Shown here: positions 48,041-57,512 of the stretch, piece by piece
Position numbering within the stretch: position 1 is the stretch's first letter
Layout: each line of letters opens with the position of its first letter
Origin: Rhodopseudomonas palustris
GTDB lineage: Bacteria; Pseudomonadota; Alphaproteobacteria; Rhizobiales; Xanthobacteraceae
DNA: 64,000 nucleotides
Direction: 5' to 3'
Assembly: GCF_003031265.1 (NCBI RefSeq)
Contig: NZ_CP019966.1
Span: 4,738,501 to 4,802,500, forward strand
Program-made: the position numbers and the translations under genes
Notes under the pieces: generated by a model
Databases searched by the model: none
What the model was told of the DNA's origin: nothing
What the model saw: only the letters and a program-made list of their open reading frames with translations

Positions 48041-48062
48041 TGACGATTGTCAATAATCGTCA
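48041..48062. promoter_or_regulatory. TetR-type palindromic operator of the efflux operon
   Basis: TGACGATT and AATCGTCA are a perfect inverted repeat with a 6-base spacer. It lies between the start of the adaptor gene and the VOC gene, where a TetR repressor would block transcription. Confidence 0.75.
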
Positions 48063-48114
48063 GAAATCATGAGTCCGTGATGGAGGCCGATCCTTTTTCC
48101 GGGCTCACAGCCCC

Positions 48115-48594
48115 CTACACGCCCTCATACGCTCGCTGCAGGGCGCCGACGTCGAGCTTCACCATTTGCATCATCGCCTGCATGGCACGCTTGGCGCCTT
48201 CGCGGTTTGGGCCCGCGAACAGCTTGAGCGCGTCGGCGGGGACGATCTGCCAGGACAGGCCGTAGCGGTCGCGCAGCCAGCCGCACGCCACCGGCTCGCC
48301 GCCATCCGCCAGCAACGCATCCCACAGCCGATCGACTTCGGCCTGATCGACGCAATCGATCTTGAACGACACCGCGTGATTGAACGGCAGCGGCGTGCCG
48401 CCATTGAGCGCCATGAACGGCTGCCCGGCCACCGTGAACTCCACCACCAGCACCGAGCCTTCGGGCCCGCCCGGGGTGTCGACGACGCTGCGCTGGACGT
48501 TGTCGATCCGCGAGTCCCGCAGCAGCGACACGTAGAACTGCGCTGCCTGTTCGGCTTCGCCGGCAAACCACAGACAAGGAACGATCTTCGACAT
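48115..48594 (-). CDS. VOC-superfamily protein, PhnB-like
   Basis: 159 residues from the ATG at 48594 (MSKIVPCLWFAGEAEQAAQF). VOC/PhnB-like fold: SLLRDSRIDN, VEFTVAGQPFMALNGGTPLP and CVDQAEVDRLWDALL, then DRYGLSWQIVPADALKLF, the PhnB/3-demethylubiquinone-methyltransferase-like pattern. Members are mostly of unknown activity; some are glyoxalase/dioxygenase-like. Divergent upstream start codon at 48612 gives MREDAR, less likely. No partner gene. Confidence 0.85.
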   Translation of the reverse strand: MSKIVPCLWFAGEAEQAAQFYVSLLRDSRIDNVQRSVVDTPGGPEGSVLVVEFTVAGQPFMALNGGTPLPFNHAVSFKIDCVDQAEVDRLWDALLADGGEPVACGWLRDRYGLSWQIVPADALKLFAGPNREGAKRAMQAMMQMVKLDVGALQRAYEGV

Positions 48595-48698
48595 TCGCGC
48601 ATCCTCCCGCACAACGCATTTGCATTATGCCGAGGACGATCGAACGCGCTGCCGGCCGACAGCCGACGCGAATTTTCAAAAGCAATGACGATCGAACG

Positions 48699-51320
48699 TC
48701 AGCTCGCCAGCTTCAGGCTGCCTTCGCATTGCCGGCGCAGCTCGATCAGCGCCTTGTTGAGCTGACCGGTGAGCAAATCGAGCCCTTCCGGCGAGATCGT
48801 CTTCGCATCGCGCTCGATCGAACGCGCGATCTCGGCGATCGGGTGGAAGCCGAGCGTGCGGGCTCCACCCTTGAGCGAATGCGCTTCGACCTCGATTGTG
48901 TGGCGGTCCATCTGTTCGGCGAAGCGCCGGAACAGCGCGATCCGCCGCTCGGTTTCGGCGAAGAACAGCGCCACCATCTCGCTCACCTGATCCTGGCCGA
49001 TCTCGGCGGTGAGTTCGGCGAGCGTGTCCATATCGACCTGCATCGGCGGCGACGGCATCGTCACCGGCGTCGATGCGCCGCGCAGCGCCCGCAGCACGGC
49101 CGCGACCAGCGCCGGCTTCCGCAGCGGCTTGGACAGGAAGTCGTTCATGCCGGCGTCGCGGCAGACTTTGACGTCGTCGGGGAAGGCGTTCGCGGTGAGC
49201 GCGATGATCGGCAGCTTGGCGAGCACGCCACCCTTGCCGCGGATCGCACGGGTGGCGGCAAGGCCATCCATGTTGGGCATCCGCACGTCCATCAGCACGA
49301 CGTCGAACTCGCCTTCGCCTGCCGCCGTCACCGCGTCGGTGCCGTCGGACACCACGGTGATTTCGGCGGCGAACTCCTGCAGCATCTTCATCACCACCAT
49401 CTGGTTGGTGGCGTCGTCTTCGGCGATCAGGACGCGCAGCGGGCGTCCCAGCATCGCGATGCGGGTGCGGAGATCGTCGCTGCCGAGCCGGTCGAGCCGG
49501 TGATCGGCAATCCACGCATTGCTCCACGGCAGATCCAGGCTGAAGCGGAAGGTCGAGCCCTCGCCTTCGCGCGAGGTGACGGCGATATCGCCGCCCATCT
49601 GCTCGACGATCCGCCGGCTGATCGCCAGCCCGAGGCCGGTGCCACCGAACCGGCGGTTGATCGAGACGTCGGCCTGCGCGAAGTCGGTGAACAGGCTGCC
49701 GACGCGATCCGGCGAAATGCCGATGCCGGTATCGGTTACCTGCCACTCGACGGTGGCGTGGCTGTCGTTGCGCTTCACGCACGTCAGCACGATCGCGATC
49801 GAGCCTTGCTCGGTGAACTTCACCGCATTGGCCGCGAGGTTGAGCAGCACCTGACGAATGCGCGCGGCGTCACCATTCAGCGATGGCGGCAGCCGCGGAT
49901 CGATATCGACCTTCAGCTCGATGCCCTTGCCGCGGACTTCCGGCTCGATGATCGCGCGGACCGACTCGACCAAAGTGGCCGGCGAGAAGTCGGCCTGCTC
50001 GAACTCCAGCCGGCCGGCTTCGAGCTTCGACAGATCGAGGATGTCGTTGAGGATGCGCAGCAGGTCGTCGCCGGAATCGCGGATCGTGGTGACGGCCTGT
50101 TGCTGCTCGGGATCGAGCTTGGTTTCGAGCAGCGAATTGGCGAGACCCAGCACACCGTTCATCGGCGTCCGGATCTCGTGGCTCATCATTGCCAGGAAGC
50201 TGGACTTGGCGCGGTTCTCGGCTTCGGCCTGCTCGGCGCGCCAGCGCTCGGTGACATCACGGCCGACGCCGCGATAGCCGGCGAACTCGCCGGCCGCATC
50301 GAGCATCGGCTTTGCGGTGAGCGACCACAGCCGCGGCGTGCCGCCGATCACCACATGCACCACAAGATCGTTCATCGCCTCCCGCTGCGCCATCTTCGCA
50401 GCGACGCCCATCGCACAGCGACCGTCCTCGGGGCACAGCATGCCGATCACATCCGCGAGCGGCGCCCCGATCAGCAGCGACGGCGGCAGCTTGGCGACTT
50501 CGACGAAGCGCTCCGGCACGTGCACCAGCCGGCCATGCGCATCGGTCTGCCACAGCCAGTCGCTGGCATTGGCTTGGAAGTCTTTCAGCAGCAGCGAGAT
50601 GATTTCGGTCTGCCGTTCGAGTTCGAACTTCGCCCGCAGATTGTCGAAGAACATCTCGCCGTGCGAGATCAGGTTGCGCGACATGAACACCGCGTACAGC
50701 ACCAGAAAGGCCGCCGTGATGCGATAGGCGGTGCCGTCACTCAGCGCGAGCGATAGAGCTGAACCCGCCGCCAGTGTCCAGGTGTAAGCAAGCCCGGCGC
50801 GCGGCACGGTGGATAGTGTAAACGCACCGCCCGAGATCATGCCGGCCGCCACGCAGGCGACGATCAGCTGATCGCCGGGCTCGGCCTTCACGAACACCAT
50901 CACGGGCATCGCGCCCCAAATCAGTCCGAGCAGCAACGCGTGCAGCGTCATGCGGCGGATCGCACGCGCGGAGGCTTCGAGCCGCGGTTCGAACCGCATG
51001 CGCAGCCATGACTGCACCGCCGCCCCCGCCGCGAACAGCATCATCGCCATCCACGCCAGCAGTTGCGGGCGGGCGTCATTGTCCCAGAAGGTGAACAGGA
51101 TCAGAGCAGCGTTGGCGACGTTGATACTCATCGTCACCGGCGTCAGCCGGGTAACGCTATTGATCTGCGCGGCGCGGATCCGCCGCATTTCGTGCTCGTC
51201 GATATCAGGCTGCGATATCAGCGTACCGGCACCGCGTCCGCCGAGCCAGAAGTCGAGCAAAGCCGACCGCTCGGTTTGCGACATCCAGGCCGTTGTCATC
51301 GATTGCCACAGGCCGGACAT
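48699..51320 (-). CDS. Hybrid sensor histidine kinase with receiver and HPt domains
   Basis: 873 residues. About five to six N-terminal membrane segments (residues about 60-215) precede a PAS-like domain (about 245-360). HisKA has the phospho-accepting His381 in [20 protein letters not shown]. The HATPase domain has NLAANAVKF and the G motifs DTGIGISP and GTGLGLAIS. The receiver domain has Asp678 in [13 protein letters not shown]. The C-terminal HPt domain has His814 in [15 protein letters not shown]. This is the full phosphorelay H-D-H chain in one protein; the final output regulator is not encoded adjacent. Signal unknown. Upstream region holds no partner. Confidence 0.93.
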   Translation of the reverse strand: MSGLWQSMTTAWMSQTERSALLDFWLGGRGAGTLISQPDIDEHEMRRIRAAQINSVTRLTPVTMSINVANAALILFTFWDNDARPQLLAWMAMMLFAAGAAVQSWLRMRFEPRLEASARAIRRMTLHALLLGLIWGAMPVMVFVKAEPGDQLIVACVAAGMISGGAFTLSTVPRAGLAYTWTLAAGSALSLALSDGTAYRITAAFLVLYAVFMSRNLISHGEMFFDNLRAKFELERQTEIISLLLKDFQANASDWLWQTDAHGRLVHVPERFVEVAKLPPSLLIGAPLADVIGMLCPEDGRCAMGVAAKMAQREAMNDLVVHVVIGGTPRLWSLTAKPMLDAAGEFAGYRGVGRDVTERWRAEQAEAENRAKSSFLAMMSHEIRTPMNGVLGLANSLLETKLDPEQQQAVTTIRDSGDDLLRILNDILDLSKLEAGRLEFEQADFSPATLVESVRAIIEPEVRGKGIELKVDIDPRLPPSLNGDAARIRQVLLNLAANAVKFTEQGSIAIVLTCVKRNDSHATVEWQVTDTGIGISPDRVGSLFTDFAQADVSINRRFGGTGLGLAISRRIVEQMGGDIAVTSREGEGSTFRFSLDLPWSNAWIADHRLDRLGSDDLRTRIAMLGRPLRVLIAEDDATNQMVVMKMLQEFAAEITVVSDGTDAVTAAGEGEFDVVLMDVRMPNMDGLAATRAIRGKGGVLAKLPIIALTANAFPDDVKVCRDAGMNDFLSKPLRKPALVAAVLRALRGASTPVTMPSPPMQVDMDTLAELTAEIGQDQVSEMVALFFAETERRIALFRRFAEQMDRHTIEVEAHSLKGGARTLGFHPIAEIARSIERDAKTISPEGLDLLTGQLNKALIELRRQCEGSLKLAS

Positions 51321-51650
51321 CTCGAAGCGCTCTCTCGGCCGTCCTCAGATCCAGGTCCTCGCCGTGTCATGCGCGGCCCCGCATGCACAGTGTAGCCGCC
51401 CGAGAGGATCAAGTCTTCCTTTCGTACGACAGCGCCGGAGACGACCATTCCATCGTCGCCTGCCGGTCAGGCGATAGCCCGCCGACCATGCGGCGGGCGG
51501 GCTTCACGACCGTTAACTCGACCGCCGAACCTCGGCCGCAACGGCCGCCTCGGTTAATAATCCGCCAAGCGGACTAACGACAGGTAATTTAGTAGCTATC
51601 AATTACGTCAACAGCGTGCAGTCCTTCGGCACCGCAACCGTCACTCCCCG
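51321..51650. other. Gap between the kinase gene and the CsbD promoter
   Basis: No reading frame with convincing features. The part from about 51555 to 51600 is AT-rich relative to its surroundings and has a small inverted repeat (TCCGC-CAA-GCGGA). Its promoter would serve the divergent kinase gene. Nothing else is seen. Confidence 0.35.
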
Positions 51651-51675
51651 GGAACATCCGAGGGACCAGTCTGTT
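51651..51675 (+). promoter_or_regulatory. EcfG-type (general stress) promoter of csbD
   Basis: GGAAC at 51651-51655 is followed after exactly 16 bases by TGTT at 51672-51675, matching the alphaproteobacterial EcfG pattern GGAAC-N16/17-cGTT with one mismatch. It lies 37 bases upstream of the csbD start. Confidence 0.6.
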
Positions 51676-51711
51676 GTCCTCGCGAAGATCAAACAGCGAA
51701 GGAGACATCTG

Positions 51712-51927
51712 ATGGGTAGCACGATGGACAAGATCAAGGGTCAGGCCAACGAGCTCGCCGGTAAGGCCAAACAGGGCATCGGCGAAGCCACCGGTTCTGA
51801 CAAGCTGCAGGGCGAAGGCGTGATGCAGGAAGCCAAGGGCCACGGCCAGCAGGCGCTCGGCAACGCCAAGGACGCGGTCAAGAATGCGGCCGACAAGGTC
51901 GCCGGCACCGCGCACAAGAATCTGTGA
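51712..51927 (+). CDS. CsbD-family stress protein
   Basis: 71 residues from the ATG at 51712, with a good AAGGAGA ribosome site. It is hydrophilic and alanine/lysine-rich (MGSTMDKIKGQANELAGKAK, GIGEATGSDKLQGEG, NAKDAVKNAADKVAG). This is the CsbD-like pattern, a general stress protein first described in Bacillus as sigma-B controlled. An EcfG-like promoter upstream fits stress control here. It is intrinsically disordered or helical; molecular role unknown. Confidence 0.92.
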   Translation: MGSTMDKIKGQANELAGKAKQGIGEATGSDKLQGEGVMQEAKGHGQQALGNAKDAVKNAADKVAGTAHKNL

Positions 51928-51970
51928 TGTCTGCGCGTTGACCGCCGCTGAGGCGGCGATCAGCAGGTGC

Positions 51971-51994
51971 AAGACCGGCCCTCGGGCCGGTCTT
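51971..51994. terminator. Hairpin between csbD and ggt
   Basis: AAGACCGGCC and GGCCGGTCTT form a perfect 10-bp stem with a 4-base loop (CTCG). It lies between two convergent genes and can serve both; U-runs are poor. Confidence 0.65.
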
Positions 51995-52044
51995 CGCATG
52001 TTTGGACGAGAGCAATTTTGAACAAGCCGGTGGAGAGCCGGCGA

Positions 52045-53637
52045 TCAGTAGCCGAGCGCGCAGCCGTCCTTGCGCGGGTCGGAGCCACCGGTCAGCGTCC
52101 CCTTATCCCAATCGATCCAGATGCCCTGGCCGCCGCCGTGCGGCGTGCCGATCGGCACGACTTTGTGACCGAGCGCCTTGAGGCCCTCGACGGTCGCCGC
52201 CGGCACACCATCCTCGAGCTGATATATGTCCTCGTAGTGCAGGCCACGCGGCAGATCGATCGCTTCCTGCATATCCAGCCCGTAGTCGAGCACGTTGGTC
52301 AGCACGTGAACCTGACCGACCGGCTGATACTGGCCGCCCATCACGCCCCACGACATCCGGGCCCGGCCGTTCTCGGTCGCGAGCGCCGGAATGATGGTGT
52401 GTAGCGGGCGCTTCTTCGGCGCGATACAGTTCGGGTGGCCGGGCTGAATGCGGAAGCCGGCGCCGCGGTTTTGCAGCAGCACGCCGGTCTTGTTCGACAC
52501 GATCGCCGAGCCGAACGAATGCGCGATCGAATTGATGAACGAGCAGACGTTGCGCTCCTCGTCGACCACGGTGATGTACACGGTCGACGGATTCATCGGC
52601 GGCGACACCACCGGCAGGTCGAGAAGCTTGTCGAGCGCGATCTGGCTGTAATGCTCCTCGGCGAATTCCTTCGCCAGAATACGCAGCACGTCGACATCGA
52701 CATGCTGCGGGTCGCCGATGTGCTGCTCGCGGATCATGTAGGCGATGCGGGTCGCCTCGGCTTCCAGATGGAAGCGCTCGACGCTGAGCGGGCCGAACTT
52801 GGTGAGATCGAACCGGCTGAGGATGTTCAGCATCACCAGCATGGTGATGCCCGGGCCGTTCGGCGGGCACTGCCAGACGTCGAGACCCTTGTAGATCGTG
52901 CCGATCGGCGACGTCGTTTCGGTGCAGTGTTCGGCGAAGTCTTCCAGCGTATGCAGACCGCCGAGCCCGCGCAGCGTCTCGACCATGTCCTCGGCGACCG
53001 GGCCCTTATAGAAACCGTCCGGGCCCTTGTCGGCGATCAGCTTCAGCGTGTTCGCCAGCTCCGGCTGAGTGATGACGTCGCCGGTCTTGGCAGCTTCGCC
53101 GTGCGGCAGCAGATAGCGCTCGGTGTTGGCACCCTTCTTCAGCTTGGCGAAGCCGTTGGCCCAGTCGAACGCGATACGCGGCGCCACCACGTAGCCTTCC
53201 GCCGCGGCTTTGATCGCCGGCTGCAGCACTTTGTCGAGCCCGAACCGGCCGTGATCGCGCAGAATCGTCGCCCAGGCGTCGATCGCGCCGGGGACCGTCA
53301 CCGAATGCGGGCTGGTCAGCGGAATCGCGTCGATGCCCTTTTCCAGAAACCACTCGGCCTTGGCGGCCGCGGGCGCCCGACCCGAGCCGTTATACGCCGT
53401 GATCTTGCCGGTGCCCTTCGGCTGCACCAGAGCAAAACAGTCGCCGCCGATGCCGGTGGATTGCGGTTCGATCACCGCCAGCAGCGCCGAGGCGGCGATC
53501 GCAGCGTCGGCAGCGGTGCCGCCAGCTTTCAGGATTTCAATCGCGGCCAGCGCCGCCTGCGGGTGCGAGGTCGCGACCATGCCGTTACGGGCGTGGACGG
53601 TGGACCGGCCGGCGAGATGGAAATTCCTCATAGGCAC
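52045..53637 (-). CDS. Gamma-glutamyltransferase family protein, no signal peptide
   Basis: 530 residues. The Ntn-hydrolase precursor has N-terminal HARNGMVATSHPQAALAAIE and GGTAADAAIAASALLAVIEP. The processing site and nucleophile are in PSTVYITVVDEERNVCSFIN, where Thr is the expected catalytic residue. The C-terminal GGSDPRKDGCALGY is the family end. The region around GIGGDCFALV and the GHGPG-like substrate sites are present. There is no N-terminal signal peptide, unlike E. coli Ggt, so a cytoplasmic enzyme of the YwrD-like group is likely. It would cleave gamma-glutamyl bonds; glutathione or other substrates are not resolved. Confidence 0.88.
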   Translation of the reverse strand: MPMRNFHLAGRSTVHARNGMVATSHPQAALAAIEILKAGGTAADAAIAASALLAVIEPQSTGIGGDCFALVQPKGTGKITAYNGSGRAPAAAKAEWFLEKGIDAIPLTSPHSVTVPGAIDAWATILRDHGRFGLDKVLQPAIKAAAEGYVVAPRIAFDWANGFAKLKKGANTERYLLPHGEAAKTGDVITQPELANTLKLIADKGPDGFYKGPVAEDMVETLRGLGGLHTLEDFAEHCTETTSPIGTIYKGLDVWQCPPNGPGITMLVMLNILSRFDLTKFGPLSVERFHLEAEATRIAYMIREQHIGDPQHVDVDVLRILAKEFAEEHYSQIALDKLLDLPVVSPPMNPSTVYITVVDEERNVCSFINSIAHSFGSAIVSNKTGVLLQNRGAGFRIQPGHPNCIAPKKRPLHTIIPALATENGRARMSWGVMGGQYQPVGQVHVLTNVLDYGLDMQEAIDLPRGLHYEDIYQLEDGVPAATVEGLKALGHKVVPIGTPHGGGQGIWIDWDKGTLTGGSDPRKDGCALGY

Positions 53638-53879
53638 AAGCTCGTTGGGTTGGTTACGCCGCGCTCCGGCGCCGGCCTAGTTGGCATATTCCACGGCCGC
53701 CGAGCAATCCTCGCCGCGACCGGAGCCGGGCGACCGTAATCTGGCTGAAAGGGCTGGTTTCCTGCCGGCGCACGCGCTGTTAAACCGCCCGTGCAATGCC
53801 GCGCTTCCGCATCCGGGCCGGCGACAACCTGCGTCCTGCCGGCCGTGAGCGGGCAGACCGAGCCGAAAAGGAGCGAGCG

Positions 53880-54095
53880 ATGGCCGGCGAGAACGATCTG
53901 AACGACCGCGTCGAGGCACTGGAAGTCCGCCTGGCGTATCAGGACGAGACGATCGAGGCGCTGAACCAGACCGTCACCGCGCAGTGGAAGCAGATCGACG
54001 CGCTGACCCGGCAGCTCGCTGCGCTGAGCGAACGGCTCGACCAGGCCGAGAGCAGCGCCGGCGCTCCGGCCAATGAGCGCCCGCCGCATTATTGA
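53880..54095 (+). CDS. slyX: SlyX-like protein
   Basis: 71 residues from the ATG at 53880 after AAAAGGAG. A coiled coil of heptads, LNDRVEALEVRLAYQDETIE, then LNQTVTAQWKQIDALTRQLA, and the C-terminal RPPHY ending. SlyX proteins are small coiled-coil proteins with this pattern; function unknown. It stands alone, convergent with the acyl-CoA synthetase gene. Confidence 0.88.
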   Translation: MAGENDLNDRVEALEVRLAYQDETIEALNQTVTAQWKQIDALTRQLAALSERLDQAESSAGAPANERPPHY

Positions 54096-54136
54096 GAGAG
54101 GGCGCTCGCCCGCTCGAGCGCAAGCCCTTCGCCCTC

Positions 54137-54236
54137 GTCATTCCGGGGCGCCGCGTAGCGGCGAACCCGGAATCTCCGCGTCGCAACAATCTCGGGATTC
54201 CGGGCTCGCTCACTTCGTGAGCGCCCCGGAATGACG
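54137..54236. repeat. Dispersed palindromic repeat, family C, copy 4
   Basis: Arms GTCATTCCGGGGCGCC and GAGCGCCCCGGAATGAC. Located between slyX and the acyl-CoA synthetase stop, two convergent genes. Confidence 0.9.
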
Positions 54237-54262
54237 TCGGTGAGGCTGAGCGTTTGCTTGGT

Positions 54263-55813
54263 CTACGACGCCGCCTTCATGCCGAGGCGCTGGTCGCGGA
54301 GTTCGCGCTTCAGCACTTTGCCGATCGCGCTGCGCGGCAGCGACTCGACCAGCACCACCTCGGCGAGACGCTGGGTCTTGCCGACCTGACCGTTGGTCCA
54401 AGTCTTCAGCTCCGCCGGATCGATGCTGCGGCCGGGCCGCGACGCCACGAACGCAACCGGGGTCTCGCCCCACTCTTCCGACGGCATGCCGACGACCGCG
54501 ACTTCGAGAACGTCGGGATGCTTGGCAACCACGGCTTCGATATCGCTCGGATAGATGTTGAAGCCGCCCGAGATGATCATGTCCTTCTTGCGGTCCATCA
54601 GGGTGATGAAGCCGTCGGCATCGAACCGGCCGACGTCGCCGCTGCGGACCCAGAGGTTACCGTCCTTGTCGGTCCAGAATACTTCGGCGGTCTTCTGCGG
54701 CTGATTGAGGTAGCCCTTCATGATGGTGTCGGAGCGGCCGACGATTTCGCCGACTTCGCCATTGGGCAGGAAGTTGCCGTCCTCGTCGATCATCCGGATT
54801 TCATGACCGGGCCGCGGCTGTCCGACGGTGTGCAGCTTGTTCGGGAATTCGTGGGCGAGCAGCGTGCACGAGCCGCCGCCCTCGGTCATGCCGTAGTACT
54901 CGGTCAGACCGCCGGGCCAACGTTTGAGGATGTCGGCCTTGAGCTCCGGCGCGAACGGCGCGGAGGTGCAGAACTTCATCTGGAAGGACGACAGGTCGTA
55001 CTGACCGAACTCCGGCAGCGCCATGATCCGGCGATATTGCACCGGCACCAGCATCGCATGAGTGACGCGATACTTCTGCGCCAGCTCCAGGAAACCGCGG
55101 GCATCGAATTTCTTCATCAGCACCACGGTGCCGCCGCCGGCGAGCGTCGGATTGAAGCAGACCAGCGTCGTGTTGGAATAGAGCGGCGTCGACAGCAGCG
55201 TCACCGCGTCGGGGCCGTAGCCGATCGGATCGAGCTTGCCGTATTGCGCCAAGCGCATCTGATGGCTGTGAACGATGCCCTTCGGCGTGCCGGTCGTACC
55301 CGACGAGTAGATGATGTTGAACACCCATTCCGGATCGATCGTCACCGGCGCGGGCTTGCTACCTTCCGGCGCGAGCCAGCGGGTGAACGCTTCGCCGCTG
55401 CTGCCATCGTCGAACGCCACGCGCTTCACCGCGGCATCGATCTCGGCGTCCTTCATCGCAGTGGCGGCGAAGTCGTCGGTGAACAGGATCTTGGCGCCGG
55501 AGTCCCGCACCATCGCGGAGAAGTCCTTGGCGGTCGACGACGGCGCCAGCGGCGCGACCGCGATGCCGGCGCGCAGCGCGCCGAGGAAAGTCGCGGCGTA
55601 TTCGATCGAGGACAGCGCGCAGATCGAGATCGTGTCGGTCGGCTTCAGGCCGTCGCGCTGCAAGGTCGCGGCGATGCGATCGATCAGCGCATCAAATTCC
55701 GCGTAGCGCAATTGCCGTTCCCCGTCGATCACTGCGATCCGGTCCGGGCGCGCCTGCGCGGTGCCGCGAACCAGGGCAGGAAGTGTGATGAAGTCGGGCA
55801 TTTCGGTCTCCAC
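54263..55813 (-). CDS. AMP-forming acyl-CoA synthetase
   Basis: 516 residues. Motifs of the adenylate-forming family: the phosphate loop YSSGTTGTPKGIVHSH, the TEYYGMTEGGG motif, the hinge MDRKKDMIISGGFNIYPSDI and the catalytic Lys segment RSAIGKVLKREL near the C-terminus. It activates a carboxylic acid to its acyl-AMP and then acyl-CoA. Substrate is unknown; branched or aromatic acids are common for such enzymes in this genus. The PxxxxGK context around the C-terminal Lys is of the type acetylated by Pat in R. palustris relatives (inference). Start at 55813 is consistent with a short leader; repeat B5 lies upstream. Confidence 0.93.
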   Translation of the reverse strand: METEMPDFITLPALVRGTAQARPDRIAVIDGERQLRYAEFDALIDRIAATLQRDGLKPTDTISICALSSIEYAATFLGALRAGIAVAPLAPSSTAKDFSAMVRDSGAKILFTDDFAATAMKDAEIDAAVKRVAFDDGSSGEAFTRWLAPEGSKPAPVTIDPEWVFNIIYSSGTTGTPKGIVHSHQMRLAQYGKLDPIGYGPDAVTLLSTPLYSNTTLVCFNPTLAGGGTVVLMKKFDARGFLELAQKYRVTHAMLVPVQYRRIMALPEFGQYDLSSFQMKFCTSAPFAPELKADILKRWPGGLTEYYGMTEGGGSCTLLAHEFPNKLHTVGQPRPGHEIRMIDEDGNFLPNGEVGEIVGRSDTIMKGYLNQPQKTAEVFWTDKDGNLWVRSGDVGRFDADGFITLMDRKKDMIISGGFNIYPSDIEAVVAKHPDVLEVAVVGMPSEEWGETPVAFVASRPGRSIDPAELKTWTNGQVGKTQRLAEVVLVESLPRSAIGKVLKRELRDQRLGMKAAS

Positions 55814-55845
55814 GTTTCTTGGTTATCCAGTTCGACAAGTGCTCC

Positions 55846-55928
55846 GTCATTGCGAGAAGCGAAGCGACGAAGCAATCCAGAAGTCCGTGTCCGGCACTCT
55901 CGATTGCTTGGCTTCACACGCAATGACG
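55846..55928. repeat. Dispersed palindromic repeat, family B, copy 5 (variant)
   Basis: CGTCATTGCGAGAAGCGAAGC and TTCACACGCAATGACG arms are partly degenerate. It lies between the NTF2-like and synthetase genes of one strand. Confidence 0.8.
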
Positions 55929-55948
55929 CCGAGAGAAGTCAGCGGGCG

Positions 55949-56557
55949 TCAGCGATCCAGCGCCTCGCCTTTCAACCACTTCGCGCCGCTGGCGTACAGC
56001 CGTTCGACGGCCTCGCCTTTCAGGCCCGGCATGTCGCGCTTGATCGGGTAGCCGAGGCCGCTCTGCAAGTAAGCGAGATGGCGATAGCCTTCGGGGAATT
56101 GCGCCAGCAGCGCGGGATCCAGCGCCAGCTTCGCAGCCGGATCGATCGGGTCGATGCGATCCTTCTCGTAGATCGGCTGGCGCAACACCAGGCCCCAACG
56201 ACCGTCGCGCTTTTCAAGAAAATCATAGAACCGGCCGGTGCAGACCACGTCGACCACGACGTCATGCACGCTGGCGCGCTGCGAGATCGTCATCTTGGTC
56301 TGCGAGACTGCGCGGCTGCCGGCGAGGTCGATCGACTGGCCGCCGAGGAAGTGCAGGATCGAGACACCCTTGGCCCAGCCGGCCTTGCTCATCGCGATGA
56401 ATTCGTCGGCGGTACCCTGCGTCCAGGTCGCCATCATCCGGCCGTCGTCGAACCAGACCGTGCGGAAACGCTCCCAGTCTCCGGCGTCCCGCCACACCAC
56501 CCAGTTCTCGATCAGTTCGCGGATCGCGAGCCGATCGTGCCGCTCCTCATCGTCCAT
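55949..56557 (-). CDS. NTF2-like (SnoaL-type) protein
   Basis: 202 residues from the ATG at 56557 (MDDEERHDRLAIRELIENWV); the preceding codons read as non-coding. The fold is suggested by RELIENWVVWRDAGDWERFR (helical start with W...D.GDWE) and the SLHDVVVD-like strand region, patterns of SnoaL_4/NTF2-like domains. Such proteins may be enzymes or binding proteins. The gene precedes the acyl-CoA synthetase on the same strand, so they may act on the same substrate, but this is not shown. Confidence 0.8.
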   Translation of the reverse strand: MDDEERHDRLAIRELIENWVVWRDAGDWERFRTVWFDDGRMMATWTQGTADEFIAMSKAGWAKGVSILHFLGGQSIDLAGSRAVSQTKMTISQRASVHDVVVDVVCTGRFYDFLEKRDGRWGLVLRQPIYEKDRIDPIDPAAKLALDPALLAQFPEGYRHLAYLQSGLGYPIKRDMPGLKGEAVERLYASGAKWLKGEALDR

Positions 56558-56701
56558 GCCGTTTCCACCCTGCGTCTTGCGCGCGGGGCGCACTATACTG
56601 GCGGCACAGCCGCGCGTATCCGGCAAAAGTGGATGGCGGTTTTGCGAGGCGAGGCCGCGCAAGTGGCTTGACCGCGGCCCCGACGAAATGCAGCTGCGCG
56701 G

Positions 56702-57367
56702 CTAGCCGCGGGCCTCGGCCTGATCGTGCAGCACGGCGCTGAGCCGGCCCGGGTGCACCTCGATGGTGCGGTCGTAACTGATCAGGCCCAGTTTTCGGAA
56801 CTTGTTCATGAAGAAGCTGACGCGCGACCGCGTGGTGCCGATCATCTCGGCCAGCGTCTCCTGGCTGATGTGCGGCGCGATCGGCTGCGGCTCGCTGCCC
56901 TCCTCGAACTCGGCGAGGCGCAATAGCAGCCGGGCCAGCCGTTTCTCGCTGCAGTTGAGGAGCTGATCGAGCAGATCTTCTTCGATGCGGCGATTGCGCA
57001 GCAGCAGATGCCGCACGAACAGCTCGGCGAAATCCGGCTGCGCCCGCAGCGTCTCGATCAGCCGCGCACTCGCGATCGCCGCGACCACACAATCCTGCAT
57101 CGCAATCGTGGTGGTGCTGCGGCTGATTTCGCCGACCAGACAGCCGTCACCGAAGAACTGCCCCGGCGACACCATGCCGGTCGCCGCTTCCTTGCCCTGC
57201 ACCGACAGCACGACGACTTTGATCCGTCCCTGCAGCAGCAAGTACACGCTATCGGCGTTGTCGCCCTGCGCATAAATCGTCTGGTTCTTGGCGAATTTGG
57301 CGATCGAGTGACCCTGACCGAGCTTACGCAGCAGGTCGCGGGGATCGAAACCAGCCTCCGGCTTCAT
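56702..57367 (-). CDS. Crp/Fnr-family regulator
   Basis: 221 residues from the ATG at 57367, which follows GGAGGCGACC; an ATG at 57379 lies just upstream. N-terminal cyclic-nucleotide-binding-like domain: IYAQGDNADSVYLLLQGRIK and MVSPGQFFGDGCLVGE. C-terminal helix-turn-helix: ISQETLAEMIGTTRSRVSFF then MNKFRKLGLI. It lacks the N-terminal cysteine cluster of Fnr. The ligand is unclear. It is upstream of the NTF2-like gene on the same strand but 144 bases apart. A target cannot be named. Confidence 0.9.
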   Translation of the reverse strand: MKPEAGFDPRDLLRKLGQGHSIAKFAKNQTIYAQGDNADSVYLLLQGRIKVVVLSVQGKEAATGMVSPGQFFGDGCLVGEISRSTTTIAMQDCVVAAIASARLIETLRAQPDFAELFVRHLLLRNRRIEEDLLDQLLNCSEKRLARLLLRLAEFEEGSEPQPIAPHISQETLAEMIGTTRSRVSFFMNKFRKLGLISYDRTIEVHPGRLSAVLHDQAEARG

Positions 57368-57512
57368 GGTCGCCTCCACGGGTCGACCGGCATTCGTTCG
57401 TGCCGATCAAAGGGCCGGGTAGATTAGACCGCACAGCGCTGAAATCGCTGGTAAATCGGCGTCCCTCGGAATGCTACGGGACCGCAGCACCCGAGTACGC
57501 GTGGGGGCGCGC

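Noticed and set aside
48627..50756. Open frame antisense to the hybrid kinase
   Set aside because: Shadow of the kinase gene; low complexity and no start with a ribosome site.
54254..56671. Open frame antisense to the acyl-CoA synthetase and NTF2-like genes
   Set aside because: Spans two genes and a gap in the opposite sense, with no protein motifs.
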